From NCBI RefSeq assembly GCF_016429195.1, contig NZ_JAELUF010000029.1, positions 1 through 33,479 of the forward strand: DNA of 33,479 nucleotides, written 5' to 3'. Each line of letters begins with the position of its first letter. The stretch's first letter is position 1. Of this stretch, positions 22,273 through 31,405 are shown piece after piece. Origin of the DNA: Brevundimonas sp. ASV9 (GTDB lineage Bacteria > Pseudomonadota > Alphaproteobacteria > Caulobacterales > Caulobacteraceae). The position numbers and the translations under genes are program-made. Below the pieces are notes generated by a model that was not told the origin of the DNA, ran no database searches, and saw nothing but the letters and a program-made list of their open reading frames with translations.

Positions 22273-22865
22273 GCCCTCTTCTGCGGGTGGGGCGTCTCGC
22301 CCCGTTTCAGCATCTCCACCAGACGATCGATGGCCTTGGCGCGGCCCGCCGGGGTCTTCGGCGCCTCGGCGCGATAGGTCAGGGCGAACCGGTTCTGTGC
22401 CGTCAGGGTGTCGAACGTCGCCCGTGCCTGCGGCTCGGCGTCGATGGCGGCCATCAGGTCGTCCGGCGCGGTCGAGCCCTTGATGCGGTAGGCCGCGTCC
22501 CAGCGCCCGTCCGCCTTGGCCGCCTCGACGTGTTTCATCCCGTGCGGCGTCATCCGCCCTTCGTCAATCAGACGCGCGACATTGGCGACGTTGATCTGGC
22601 TCCAGACGCTCTTCTTACCGCGCGGCGAGACACGTTGCAGGAAGCTGTCAGCATCCAGGCTTTTCTTGATCCCGTCGATCCAGCCCCAGCACAGGAGCAC
22701 ATCCACCGCCTCGACCCAAGTGATCGAGGCGAGGCCAGACTTGACCTTGAAGATGCGGATCCAGAGCTCGGTCTCGCGGTCGTGGTTCGCCGCCAGCCAA
22801 GCCTCGAACGCCACGGGCGTCTCGAACGCCCGCACCTTGTCCGGATCAACGACCATCGGCGCCAT
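22269..22865 (-). CDS. YdeI/OmpD-associated family protein
   Basis: A 198-residue soluble protein of the YdeI/OmdA family. The hallmarks are AFEAWLAANHDRETELWIRI, the WVEAVDVLLCWGWIDGIKKS segment (about 51-70), FLQRVSPRGKKSVWSQINVA and the C-terminal basic helix with FDTLTAQNRFAL. The family is sometimes labelled bacteriocin-protection, but its biochemistry is unclear. It overlaps the upstream HTH gene by one base (TGATG) and folP by four, so all are likely one transcript. Confidence 0.88.
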   Translation of the reverse strand: MAPMVVDPDKVRAFETPVAFEAWLAANHDRETELWIRIFKVKSGLASITWVEAVDVLLCWGWIDGIKKSLDADSFLQRVSPRGKKSVWSQINVANVARLIDEGRMTPHGMKHVEAAKADGRWDAAYRIKGSTAPDDLMAAIDAEPQARATFDTLTAQNRFALTYRAEAPKTPAGRAKAIDRLVEMLKRGETPHPQKRA

Positions 22866-23167
22866 CAGGCCGACCGCCCGATCAGACCGCCCAGCGCCTC
22901 CAGATAGGCGGCGAAGGCCTTGCGGCCGGCGGGAGTGATGGACACGCGGGTCAGGGGCTTGTTGTTCACGAAGCTCTTGGCCACGGCGACGTATCCCGCC
23001 TCCTCCAGCTTCTTGATGTGGACCGACAGATTGCCCTGCGTCGCCTCCAGCACGGTCTTCAGCTCGGTGAAGTCGGCGGCCTCGGCGTCGGCCAGATAGA
23101 CCATGATCCCCAGCCGCATCCGGCCGTGGATGACCTCGTCGATCTTGCCGAGCGCGTCCAGTCCCAT
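22865..23167 (-). CDS. Winged-helix transcriptional regulator (HTH_34/ArsR-MarR-like)
   Basis: A 100-residue single-domain winged-helix protein. The recognition region is FTELKTVLEATQGNLSVHIK with KLEEAGYVAVAKSF, followed by the wing (NNKPLTRVSITPAGRKAF). No metal-binding cysteines are present. It lies 3 bases after a membrane-protein gene, a pairing often seen for this family, and is likely autoregulatory. A TTTGCAAA palindrome upstream of the operon and a related one before the acyltransferase are candidate operators; this link is inference. Confidence 0.9.
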   Translation of the reverse strand: MGLDALGKIDEVIHGRMRLGIMVYLADAEAADFTELKTVLEATQGNLSVHIKKLEEAGYVAVAKSFVNNKPLTRVSITPAGRKAFAAYLEALGGLIGRSA

Positions 23168-23170
23168 GGA

Positions 23171-23824
23171 TCAGCCGGCGTCCGCATCATTGGCGCGGGC
23201 CTTCAGCGCCGCACGCGTCATGATCCAACCCGGCCCTGCGAACAGCACGAACAGGGCGAGGGTGCAGACATAGAGATAGATCATCGGGTCGCGCACCAGC
23301 ACGCCCAGCGCGACCGCCGTGAGCCAGCCGCCCAACGACGTCGCCAGCATCCATGGCTTCTTCTTCAGACTGTAGGCCACGAACCAGGCCGCCGACTGAA
23401 GCGCGAAGATCATCGCCGGATAGTAGAGCCAGACCGCGAAGTCCTGATCGCGGCGCGCCCCCACGCCGAACACGATGATGATCGCCAGATTGGCCATGCC
23501 CGCGCCGCTGAAGGCCGCATTCAGGGTGCGCGTGACGATGGGGCCGGCCGTGCCCGTCTTGCGGTCCTCACGCACGGCCCAGGTCAGGACGATAAGGAAG
23601 GCCACCGTGATGGCGACCACGAAGCTGAGATTTCCCAGCGGCGGCCAGCGCACGATCCCCCACACCTGACCGATATGGAACAGGCATTGCAGACCGTAGA
23701 GCAGACCGCCCGCCAGATAGGCGACGCCCAGCGTCAGGGTCGCCTTGGGATTATTGCCGCCCTGAACAATGGCCTTCATGAAGGCCAGGTCGGCCTCGGG
23801 GCCGGTGCGGGACTTGTCGGACAT
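23171..23824 (-). CDS. Multi-pass inner membrane protein, regulator-associated
   Basis: A 217-residue protein with about six hydrophobic helices (e.g. LGVAYLAGGLLYGLQCLFHI, LSFVVAITVAFLIVLTWAV, GMANLAIIIVFGVGA, AMIFALQSAAWFVAYS, YLYVCTLALFVLFAG). I do not recognise a transport or catalytic motif. I chose ATG 23824 (MSDKSRTG) because the hydrophobic protein begins after it; in-frame codons up to 23947 would overlap the acyltransferase gene. It is the first gene of the operon with the HTH regulator, the YdeI-like protein and folP. Confidence 0.82.
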   Translation of the reverse strand: MSDKSRTGPEADLAFMKAIVQGGNNPKATLTLGVAYLAGGLLYGLQCLFHIGQVWGIVRWPPLGNLSFVVAITVAFLIVLTWAVREDRKTGTAGPIVTRTLNAAFSGAGMANLAIIIVFGVGARRDQDFAVWLYYPAMIFALQSAAWFVAYSLKKKPWMLATSLGGWLTAVALGVLVRDPMIYLYVCTLALFVLFAGPGWIMTRAALKARANDADAG

Positions 23825-23880
23825 CGCTGTGTGATTCCTGTGCGACGGGCGCGTCCCTCGGATGGACGCCGCTGGAAGGG

Positions 23881-23888
23881 TTTGCAAA
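23881..23888. promoter_or_regulatory. TTTGCAAA palindrome upstream of the membrane protein-HTH operon
   Basis: A perfect 8-base palindrome lies directly beyond the acyltransferase stop and 57 bases before the start codon of the downstream operon. On the minus strand its TTGCAA could serve as a -35 element. It resembles the GTTTGCA-A-TGCAAAC palindrome at 25149-25163. Confidence 0.35.
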
Positions 23889-25106
23889 TTATTCGGCGGG
23901 GACCAGGGCAGGCGCAGGCCGGTTGCGCCACGGCACGCGCCGGCCATTCAGCCACCGTCCCATAAAGCTATGACGGATCAGCAGTTCGTAGGACGCCAGG
24001 CACACCGCGAAGACGCCCGCCGACACGCCGATCAGCTTCACCCACCACGGCCCGGCCCAATCCTGCACCCAGACCTGGGCCAGCATGACCAGCGGCAGGT
24101 GCACGATATAGATCCAGTAGGAGGCGTCGGACAGGTAGCGTCGAACCGGACTGTGGCCCGAGGCGAACCGCAGGCATAGCCCCGTGGCCGCCAAGGCCGA
24201 GGCATAGACGGCGACCGCCGTGACGGCGGCGGCCAGGGCCTTGCCGGCCGTCGGCTCGCCCATCGGCGCGATGCTCGGTCCGCCCGCCAGCACATAGGCC
24301 GCGACGCCCGAAACCAGCGCCATGCTGAGGAACAGCGGCGCCCCCTTTGCGATGCGGCGCAGCAGATCACGCCGCCGATCCAGCGCAAAGCCCAGGCCGA
24401 AGGCGAGGCCGAACCCGACCAGGGCGGAGGTGTTCGGGATCACGCCCGCGTCCGGCGTCGGCACGGCGAAGAAGGCGATCCACTTCGGATCCAGCCACAG
24501 CGCCAGGGCGAGCGGAGCGGCAAGCACGGCAGGCGTCCACGGGCCGATCAGCGCGCCGGTGATCCTGTCCACCACCGGGCCCGCCCGTCCCTTGCGATCC
24601 AGCACAGCCAGCGCCGCCCGCACGATCAGGACGACGGCGTAGAAGAGCGTCAGCACCCACAGAAACCACAGGTGGGTCAGCGGAAAGTTGGTCCAGTCAT
24701 ACGTCGGTGGCGGTGGCGGCGGCGCGCCGGGCGTCACCAGACCATTGGCATGAGCGTTCCAGACCAGGGCCGTAACGATCCCCGCCATAACCGGAAACCA
24801 GAAGACCGCCAGCGGCCCGGCGATCCGCACCACCCGATCCTTGGCGAAGGCGACCCAACCTCTCCGCGCCAGCATCCTATGGGCGAACAAACCCGCGATG
24901 AAGAAAAAGGCCGTCATGCGAAACAGATGAATGGCGAAGAATAGCCAGGCGGCGCCGATCGACCGGCTGTCGTCCGCCACGATCCAGATCTGCTGCGGAA
25001 AGAAGGACAGGCTGGCATGAAGCAGCACCCCCAGCAGCAGCGCCCCGGCGCGCAACGCGTCCAGTCCGTGCAGCCGCTCCACCTGCTCTGCTTGCGATAT
25101 CACCAT
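23889..25106 (-). CDS. Acyltransferase family 3 membrane protein (OpgC-like)
   Basis: A 405-residue integral membrane acyltransferase with about ten helices, related to the acyl_transf_3/OpgC group that O-acylates glycans. The start RLHGLDALRAGALLLGVLLHA carries the conserved Arg and His of the family; YLSDASYWIYIVHLPLVMLA near the C-terminus is the second hallmark. A six-proline run (PPPPPP) sits in a periplasmic loop around residue 135. I chose ATG 25106 because GGGAGGGA (25111-25118) is correctly spaced; the longer frame to 25142 enters the promoter. The acceptor glycan is unknown. It is monocistronic or read into the next operon. Confidence 0.87.
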   Translation of the reverse strand: MVISQAEQVERLHGLDALRAGALLLGVLLHASLSFFPQQIWIVADDSRSIGAAWLFFAIHLFRMTAFFFIAGLFAHRMLARRGWVAFAKDRVVRIAGPLAVFWFPVMAGIVTALVWNAHANGLVTPGAPPPPPPTYDWTNFPLTHLWFLWVLTLFYAVVLIVRAALAVLDRKGRAGPVVDRITGALIGPWTPAVLAAPLALALWLDPKWIAFFAVPTPDAGVIPNTSALVGFGLAFGLGFALDRRRDLLRRIAKGAPLFLSMALVSGVAAYVLAGGPSIAPMGEPTAGKALAAAVTAVAVYASALAATGLCLRFASGHSPVRRYLSDASYWIYIVHLPLVMLAQVWVQDWAGPWWVKLIGVSAGVFAVCLASYELLIRHSFMGRWLNGRRVPWRNRPAPALVPAE

Positions 25107-25132
25107 GACGTCCCTCCCACGATTGAGATCGT

Positions 25133-25163
25133 CATATCTCACAGACAGGTTTGCAATGCAAAC
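25133..25163 (-). promoter_or_regulatory. Promoter and palindromic operator of the acyltransferase gene
   Basis: On the minus strand TTGCAT (25156-25161) and GATATG (25133-25138) are 17 bases apart, a reasonable sigma-70 pair. The -35 box lies inside a perfect inverted repeat GTTTGCA-A-TGCAAAC (25149-25163). A repressor bound there would block polymerase. The start codon is 27 bases beyond the -10 box. Confidence 0.5.
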
Positions 25164-25213
25164 TTGTTCGTCATGATGCTTTGGGTGGGCCAGTGGGTCA
25201 GCCAGACGCCCAA

Positions 25214-25251
25214 AGAAAAAACCCGCCGGGAGATCGCTCTCCCGGCGGGTT
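25214..25251 (-). terminator. Intrinsic terminator of ftsH
   Basis: A perfect 14-bp stem (AACCCGCCGGGAGA against TCTCCCGGCGGGTT, 25220-25251) with a 4-base loop is followed on the minus strand by TTTTTCTTTG. It lies about 22 bases after the ftsH stop and is a strong Rho-independent terminator. Confidence 0.93.
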
Positions 25252-25273
25252 CGTCTTCAGATCAGGCCTGGGC

Positions 25274-27229
<1,956 letters not shown>

Positions 27230-27315
27230 TGAGGTCCTCGGTCGTCCGCGACCCCGGTGGGATCGACGGTCTGGATGTGTCTGTCTGGGAAAATAGGGGC
27301 TTAATCAGCGTTACG

Positions 27316-28566
27316 CTATCGGGTGGCGGAAATCAGGTCGTCTTCGTGCGTCGTTTCGTCCAGCGCCAGCCTGAGCCGTTCCGCGACAAGGCCGCGCCGT
27401 TCAACCCCTTCGCCTGCAAGAACCGGGGCCACCGCGTCGTCCCCGATCAACACAGGCCAGGCCCCGCGCGTCGCCGCCGGCAGCCGATTGATCTCGGCCC
27501 TGTCGGCGTCCGGCAGGCTGGCCAACCGCCCCCTCGCCGGAACCACAGACCAGCCGGGACGATCGGCGCAGAAGACGAACCGCCCGTCCCAAACCGTCTC
27601 GACGCCGGGCGTCAGCGCCAGCGGCGAAATGTCCCGCCTGCACAGCTCGCCGGCCTCGCGCATCAGCCGCGCCGTCGCGCCGACGGCCTCGATCCGCGCC
27701 CCGCACAGGGTCGCCGCGAAATCCTCACCCGCCTTCAGCCGCGCCATCAGGGCGTCCAACCGCGCGCCGCGAGGCGGCGTCGATCCGCCGCCGACGCAGA
27801 CCAGGGCCGCCGCCAGCGCCCGCGCGCCCACGTCGTGGTCCACACGCACCATGGCCTCGCCGTCGATGCTCGGTCGCGCGCCGGTTTTCGCCGGCGCCTG
27901 ATCGACCGATTGCGGCGTTGCGCCCGCCAAAGCCTGCCGCGCCCGGCTGCGCCCGAACCTCGGATCGGCGTTGGCGGGATCCTCGATCCAGTCCGCCCCC
28001 TCGCCCGCCAGCCAGTCCCGCAACCCCGCCCGCCGCTCGCCCAGCAGCGGCCGCAACAGCATCAGGCCGCGACCCTCGGGCCAGGCCGGCGACGGCGACC
28101 ATTCGCGCACCCGTCCCAGGGTCGAACCTTCACTTCGCATCAGATCGGCCTCGGCGATGTCGTCGGCGGTTTGGGCGAACAGGACGACCGAGGCCCCCGC
28201 CTCGCGCGCCGCATCGGCGATCAGCCCATGCCGCGCCGCCCGCGCCGCCGCCGTCAGCCCGGTCGCGGGCTTGTCCCCGCCCCAACTCAATCCGCGCCAG
28301 TCGGCTCCGGCGTCCCGCGCCGCCCCGGCCGCAAAGTCGGTCCAGCGGCCGCTGTCCGCATTCAGCCGATGATCGACGGTCAGGGCCAGCACCGAACGCC
28401 CGCGCGTCCGCGCCCAGTCTGTCGTCAGCCGCAACAGGGCGATGGAATCTCCGCCCCCCGACAGGGCCAGCGCCAGCGGCCGGCCCGTGTCCCGCGTCAG
28501 TCGCGCATCCAGCCGAGCGAATGCTCGCGCCGTCAGATCGTCCCCAATCGCTGCGCTGGGCGTCAG
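27316..28566 (-). CDS. tilS: tRNA(Ile)-lysidine synthase with a non-canonical (probably CTG) start
   Basis: This enzyme converts C34 of tRNA-Ile(CAU) to lysidine and is essential in most bacteria. The PP-loop SGGGDS lies at 28444-28461, followed by LALTVDHRLNADSG, RAARHGLIADAA, LLRPLLGERRAGLRDWLAGE and the WIEDPANADPRFGRSRAR segment. The first ATG/GTG/TTG codon in frame (TTG, 28434) lies after the PP-loop, which the enzyme cannot lose. The frame is open back to a stop near 28648 without a standard start. A CTG at 28564-28566 overlaps the cpoB stop as CTGA, mirroring the ATGA junctions elsewhere here, and would give 416 residues, a normal length. An ATT at 28546-28548 is the alternative. Confidence 0.88.
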   Translation of the reverse strand: MTPSAAIGDDLTARAFARLDARLTRDTGRPLALALSGGGDSIALLRLTTDWARTRGRSVLALTVDHRLNADSGRWTDFAAGAARDAGADWRGLSWGGDKPATGLTAAARAARHGLIADAAREAGASVVLFAQTADDIAEADLMRSEGSTLGRVREWSPSPAWPEGRGLMLLRPLLGERRAGLRDWLAGEGADWIEDPANADPRFGRSRARQALAGATPQSVDQAPAKTGARPSIDGEAMVRVDHDVGARALAAALVCVGGGSTPPRGARLDALMARLKAGEDFAATLCGARIEAVGATARLMREAGELCRRDISPLALTPGVETVWDGRFVFCADRPGWSVVPARGRLASLPDADRAEINRLPAATRGAWPVLIGDDAVAPVLAGEGVERRGLVAERLRLALDETTHEDDLISATR

Positions 28567-29408
28567 GCGCAGGAACCCGTGGTCTTCAACTGCGCCGCCC
28601 GCGCCTTTTGCGGGTCCGAAGCGGCGGGCGCATAGCGACGTGTGAATTCAGCCAGGGCCGCGCACCCTTGCGGCTTCCTCTGCGTCGCGAACAGGGCGTC
28701 GGCCAGTTTCAGCGTCGTGTCCGCCGCCCAGCCGATGCGCGGCCAGTCCTTCAGCGCGGCGGCGTAATAGGGCACCGCCCCAGCCTTGTCGTTTGCCGCC
28801 ACCCGCAGGTCGCCCAGGCGCGAGTTGGCCTCACGCGACTGCGGCGTATCGGGCCAGGCCGCGATCACCGTTTCCAGCGCCCGCTCGCCGCGCGGCTTGT
28901 CGGTCGCCAACAGGGCCACCGCCGCCGCCAGGTCGCGGGTCGCATCGCCGGTCGGCGAGGTCGCCTCGATCGGCGCATTGAGCTCGGCCTGCGTCTCCAG
29001 CTTCTGCAACCGGCCCTCGGCGTCCGCCAGACGCGTCTTCAGCGTCTCGTTCTCGCGGGTGGCCTCGTCCAGCTGGAAGGTCAGACGCTCGTTGTCGCCG
29101 TTGATCCGGCGCACCGTGGCCTCCAGGTCGCCCAGGCGTCGGTCCATCAGGGCGAACTGCCCCTGCAGCGTCACCACCTCGGGGTCCGGCTCGACCAGCA
29201 CGGGTTGGCCGGCGGCGTTTCTCTGGGTCAGGGCGCGCTCGAGCCGCCGCACATTGCGGTCCAGCTGGTCCAAGCGGCGATTGTCCCACTCGGTCCGCTC
29301 CATGATGTTGGGCTGGGCCTGCTGGGCGACCGCGCCGCCCCCGATCAGTAGGACGCCAAGGGCGGCGGCGGCGAGGAGATGAACGCGAGAGATCGAGAGC
29401 TTGGTCAT
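28563..29408 (-). CDS. cpoB: Cell division coordinator CpoB (YbgF)
   Basis: A 281-residue periplasmic protein that, in E. coli, coordinates Tol-Pal constriction with peptidoglycan synthesis. A signal peptide (1 to about 29, ending GGAVAQQ) is followed by a coiled-coil trimerisation region (about 38-140, e.g. DQLDRNVRRLERALTQ, RINGDNERLTFQLDEATREN) and C-terminal TPRs (DLAAAVALLATDKPRGERAL, KAGAVPYYAAALKDWP, TLKLADALFATQRKPQGCAA). The start ATG 29408 is chosen because it begins the signal peptide; the frame continues upstream without homology. It is separated from pal by a DUF3667 gene. Confidence 0.93.
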   Translation of the reverse strand: MTKLSISRVHLLAAAALGVLLIGGGAVAQQAQPNIMERTEWDNRRLDQLDRNVRRLERALTQRNAAGQPVLVEPDPEVVTLQGQFALMDRRLGDLEATVRRINGDNERLTFQLDEATRENETLKTRLADAEGRLQKLETQAELNAPIEATSPTGDATRDLAAAVALLATDKPRGERALETVIAAWPDTPQSREANSRLGDLRVAANDKAGAVPYYAAALKDWPRIGWAADTTLKLADALFATQRKPQGCAALAEFTRRYAPAASDPQKARAAQLKTTGSCA

Positions 29409-29449
29409 GCGTCTAGCTTTCACCGATTTGGGGCCGCCGCAAGGCCGAG

Positions 29450-30574
29450 CTAGTGGCCGAGACCCAGATAGACGATGGCCGCGAAGAACAGGCCGACGAC
29501 GATGTTGCAAAACACCAACAGAGCGATCGTCCGCCACAGGGCCGAGAACCACGACAGCGAATAGGCGCCCTTCATCTGGGCGAACACATGCACGGGCACG
29601 GCCAGCAGCCCCAGCGGAATGACGATGGCGCCCAGCCACCCGGCGATCGTCGCCGACAGCACCATCAGCATCAGCAGCATGGCCATGAAGGTCAGCGAGT
29701 ACAGAACGAACACCCCGTGGTCGTATAGGGTGAAGCCCCGCTTCCACAGAAACAGCAGGGCCACGAACGGGATCGACAAGGGCACCAGCAAGAAGGCGAA
29801 CTTGTACACCGTCTGCTGAAACTTATAAACCGCCAGGTCCGGGTTCTGCAGCTTCTTCAACACCGTGGCGCCGATGCCGTGGCCTTCCTTCTCGGCGTCC
29901 TTGCCCATGACCTTCAGCTTGGCATGCGGCTGTCCCTGTTCCGCGTCGCCGGTCGCCATATCCTTCAGACTGGCCTGCCAGCTGCCGGGCTTCAGCCCGT
30001 CGGCCCGGCCGTCGCGCATTTCCGCCTCCAGCTTCAGCAGCTGTTCGCGGCGCTGGTCCACGATCATCTGCGCGGCCTGGATGGCTTGGGGCTGGGCGTT
30101 GTCGGCGCGCAGCTCGTTGACGGTCTGCTGGGCCGCCTCCACCACGGCCCGCTGCTCGGCGATCTCGGCGGGCTGAACCGAAGCCTCTTCCTTGTGCGGC
30201 ATGAAGCTGAGCGCAAAGAACATCACGAACAGGGTGAACAGGAAGATCGCCAGCGGCGAGACGTAGCGCGTGCGTTTGCCCTCGACCCACTCACGCGTCA
30301 GCTTTCCGGGGTTCAGCCACAGAAGCGGCAGGGTGCGCCAGATCCGGGCGTCGAAATGCATGACCCCGTGCAGCAGCTCTTCGCCCAGGTGCAGCAGGCT
30401 GCGATGGACATGGGTCGGCTGGCCGCAGTTTGCGCAGAAGTTGCCGCTCGTCTCGGCCCCGCAGTCGGAACAGACACCGTGGGGGTGGGCCTCGCCGGCC
30501 TTGCCCGTCGGCTTTTCGATCGCGCCTGCGACCAGTCCGGCCGTGACGACGGCGCCCGCCCCTTCGATATCCAT
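29450..30574 (-). CDS. DUF3667 zinc-ribbon multi-pass membrane protein
   Basis: A 374-residue membrane protein of the DUF3667 type. The N-terminus has a zinc ribbon C35-x2-C38 ... C47-x2-C50 (CSDCGAETSGNFCANCGQ). Next is FDARIWRTLPLLWLNPGKLT and EGKRTRYVSPLAIFLFTLFVM, the family core. A long, charged coiled-coil insert (about 130-235) precedes four further hydrophobic helices ending in FCNIVVGLFFAAIVYLGLGH. Function unknown. It sits between the pal terminator and cpoB, within the Tol-Pal neighbourhood and on the same strand, 41 bases from cpoB, so it may be co-transcribed with cpoB-tilS. Confidence 0.85.
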   Translation of the reverse strand: MDIEGAGAVVTAGLVAGAIEKPTGKAGEAHPHGVCSDCGAETSGNFCANCGQPTHVHRSLLHLGEELLHGVMHFDARIWRTLPLLWLNPGKLTREWVEGKRTRYVSPLAIFLFTLFVMFFALSFMPHKEEASVQPAEIAEQRAVVEAAQQTVNELRADNAQPQAIQAAQMIVDQRREQLLKLEAEMRDGRADGLKPGSWQASLKDMATGDAEQGQPHAKLKVMGKDAEKEGHGIGATVLKKLQNPDLAVYKFQQTVYKFAFLLVPLSIPFVALLFLWKRGFTLYDHGVFVLYSLTFMAMLLMLMVLSATIAGWLGAIVIPLGLLAVPVHVFAQMKGAYSLSWFSALWRTIALLVFCNIVVGLFFAAIVYLGLGH

Positions 30575-30643
30575 CCGCTGATCCCCCGATCCCTGTGATG
30601 ACGGTTCTGCCGCCGGCCCGGCGTCAGGACAAGCGCGGAAACG

Positions 30644-30675
30644 AAAAGAGGCGCCGACCCTGCGGCCGGCGCCTC
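30644..30675 (-). terminator. Intrinsic terminator after pal
   Basis: GAGGCGCCG (30648-30656) pairs with CGGCGCCTC (30667-30675), followed on the minus strand by TTTTCGTTTC. It ends the tolB-pal transcript before the DUF3667 gene, so the latter and cpoB probably have their own promoter or rely on read-through. Confidence 0.8.
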
Positions 30676-30701
30676 CTTCAGATCAGCCGATCAGCCGGTC
30701 G

Positions 30702-31265
30702 TCAGCGCGGCGCGCCCGAGACGATGGCGGTGTGGGCGTTGCGGTTGCGGGCGAAAGCGTCTTCGTTCGAGCCTTCCGCGATCGGCCGCTCCTTGCCGAA
30801 GCTAATGGTGTCGATCCGGCCCGCCGGAATGCCCCGGTTGATCAGATAGGTGCGCACCGATTCCGCACGGCGAGCGCCCAGCGCCAGATTGTATTCGCGC
30901 GTGCCGCGTTCGTCGGCGTTGCCTTCGATGCGGACCGTCACGGACGGATAGCGTTGCAGCCACTGGGCCTGGGCGTCCAGGCGCGGCATGGCCTCGGGCC
31001 GGACCTCATAGGAATCGAGGTCGAAGTAGATGCGGTCGCCGACGTTAACGACGAAGTCCTGTTCGGTGCCCGGCGCGGCCGAGCCCATGTTGCCGCCGGT
31101 CACCGGCCCGGTGGGCGCGGTCGGATAGGCCGGACCCGTCGGTTGCGTCGTGCCGTCGTTCGGACCGGGCACGCCGGTTTCGACCGGGGGCTTACGGGTG
31201 CAGGCGGCCATGGCGGCGACGGCGCAGCCGACCATCGCCAGTTTGAGAATGCGGGAAGTCTTCAT
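30702..31265 (-). CDS. pal: Peptidoglycan-associated lipoprotein Pal
   Basis: A 187-residue outer-membrane lipoprotein that binds peptidoglycan and TolB. The lipobox ends at Cys22 (AMAAC). A Pro/Thr/Gly-rich linker (about 24-68) leads to the OmpA-like domain: RIYFDLDSYEVRPEA, then VRIEGNADERGTREYNLALG with the diaminopimelate-binding Asp and Arg, and RRAESVRTYLINRGI. The ATG has AGGAGA 8 bases upstream. It follows tolB after 140 bases and is closed by a terminator. Confidence 0.97.
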   Translation of the reverse strand: MKTSRILKLAMVGCAVAAMAACTRKPPVETGVPGPNDGTTQPTGPAYPTAPTGPVTGGNMGSAAPGTEQDFVVNVGDRIYFDLDSYEVRPEAMPRLDAQAQWLQRYPSVTVRIEGNADERGTREYNLALGARRAESVRTYLINRGIPAGRIDTISFGKERPIAEGSNEDAFARNRNAHTAIVSGAPR

Positions 31266-31405
31266 GGGGTCGTCTCCTGACGTATCGTTTCTGGCAAGGG
31301 GCGGGCCTCAAGCTTGGCTTTACTGTCTGCCTCGGCCGATTTTTCGACGCTAGAGGCGATAACGCACAGTTGAGCTTTAAGGCTCCGACGGTGTCGGTGC
31401 GGCGT

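Noticed and set aside
22269..22865. YdeI-like gene as immunity factor of a bacteriocin system
   Set aside because: No bacteriocin, processing or export gene nearby; the family label is weakly founded.
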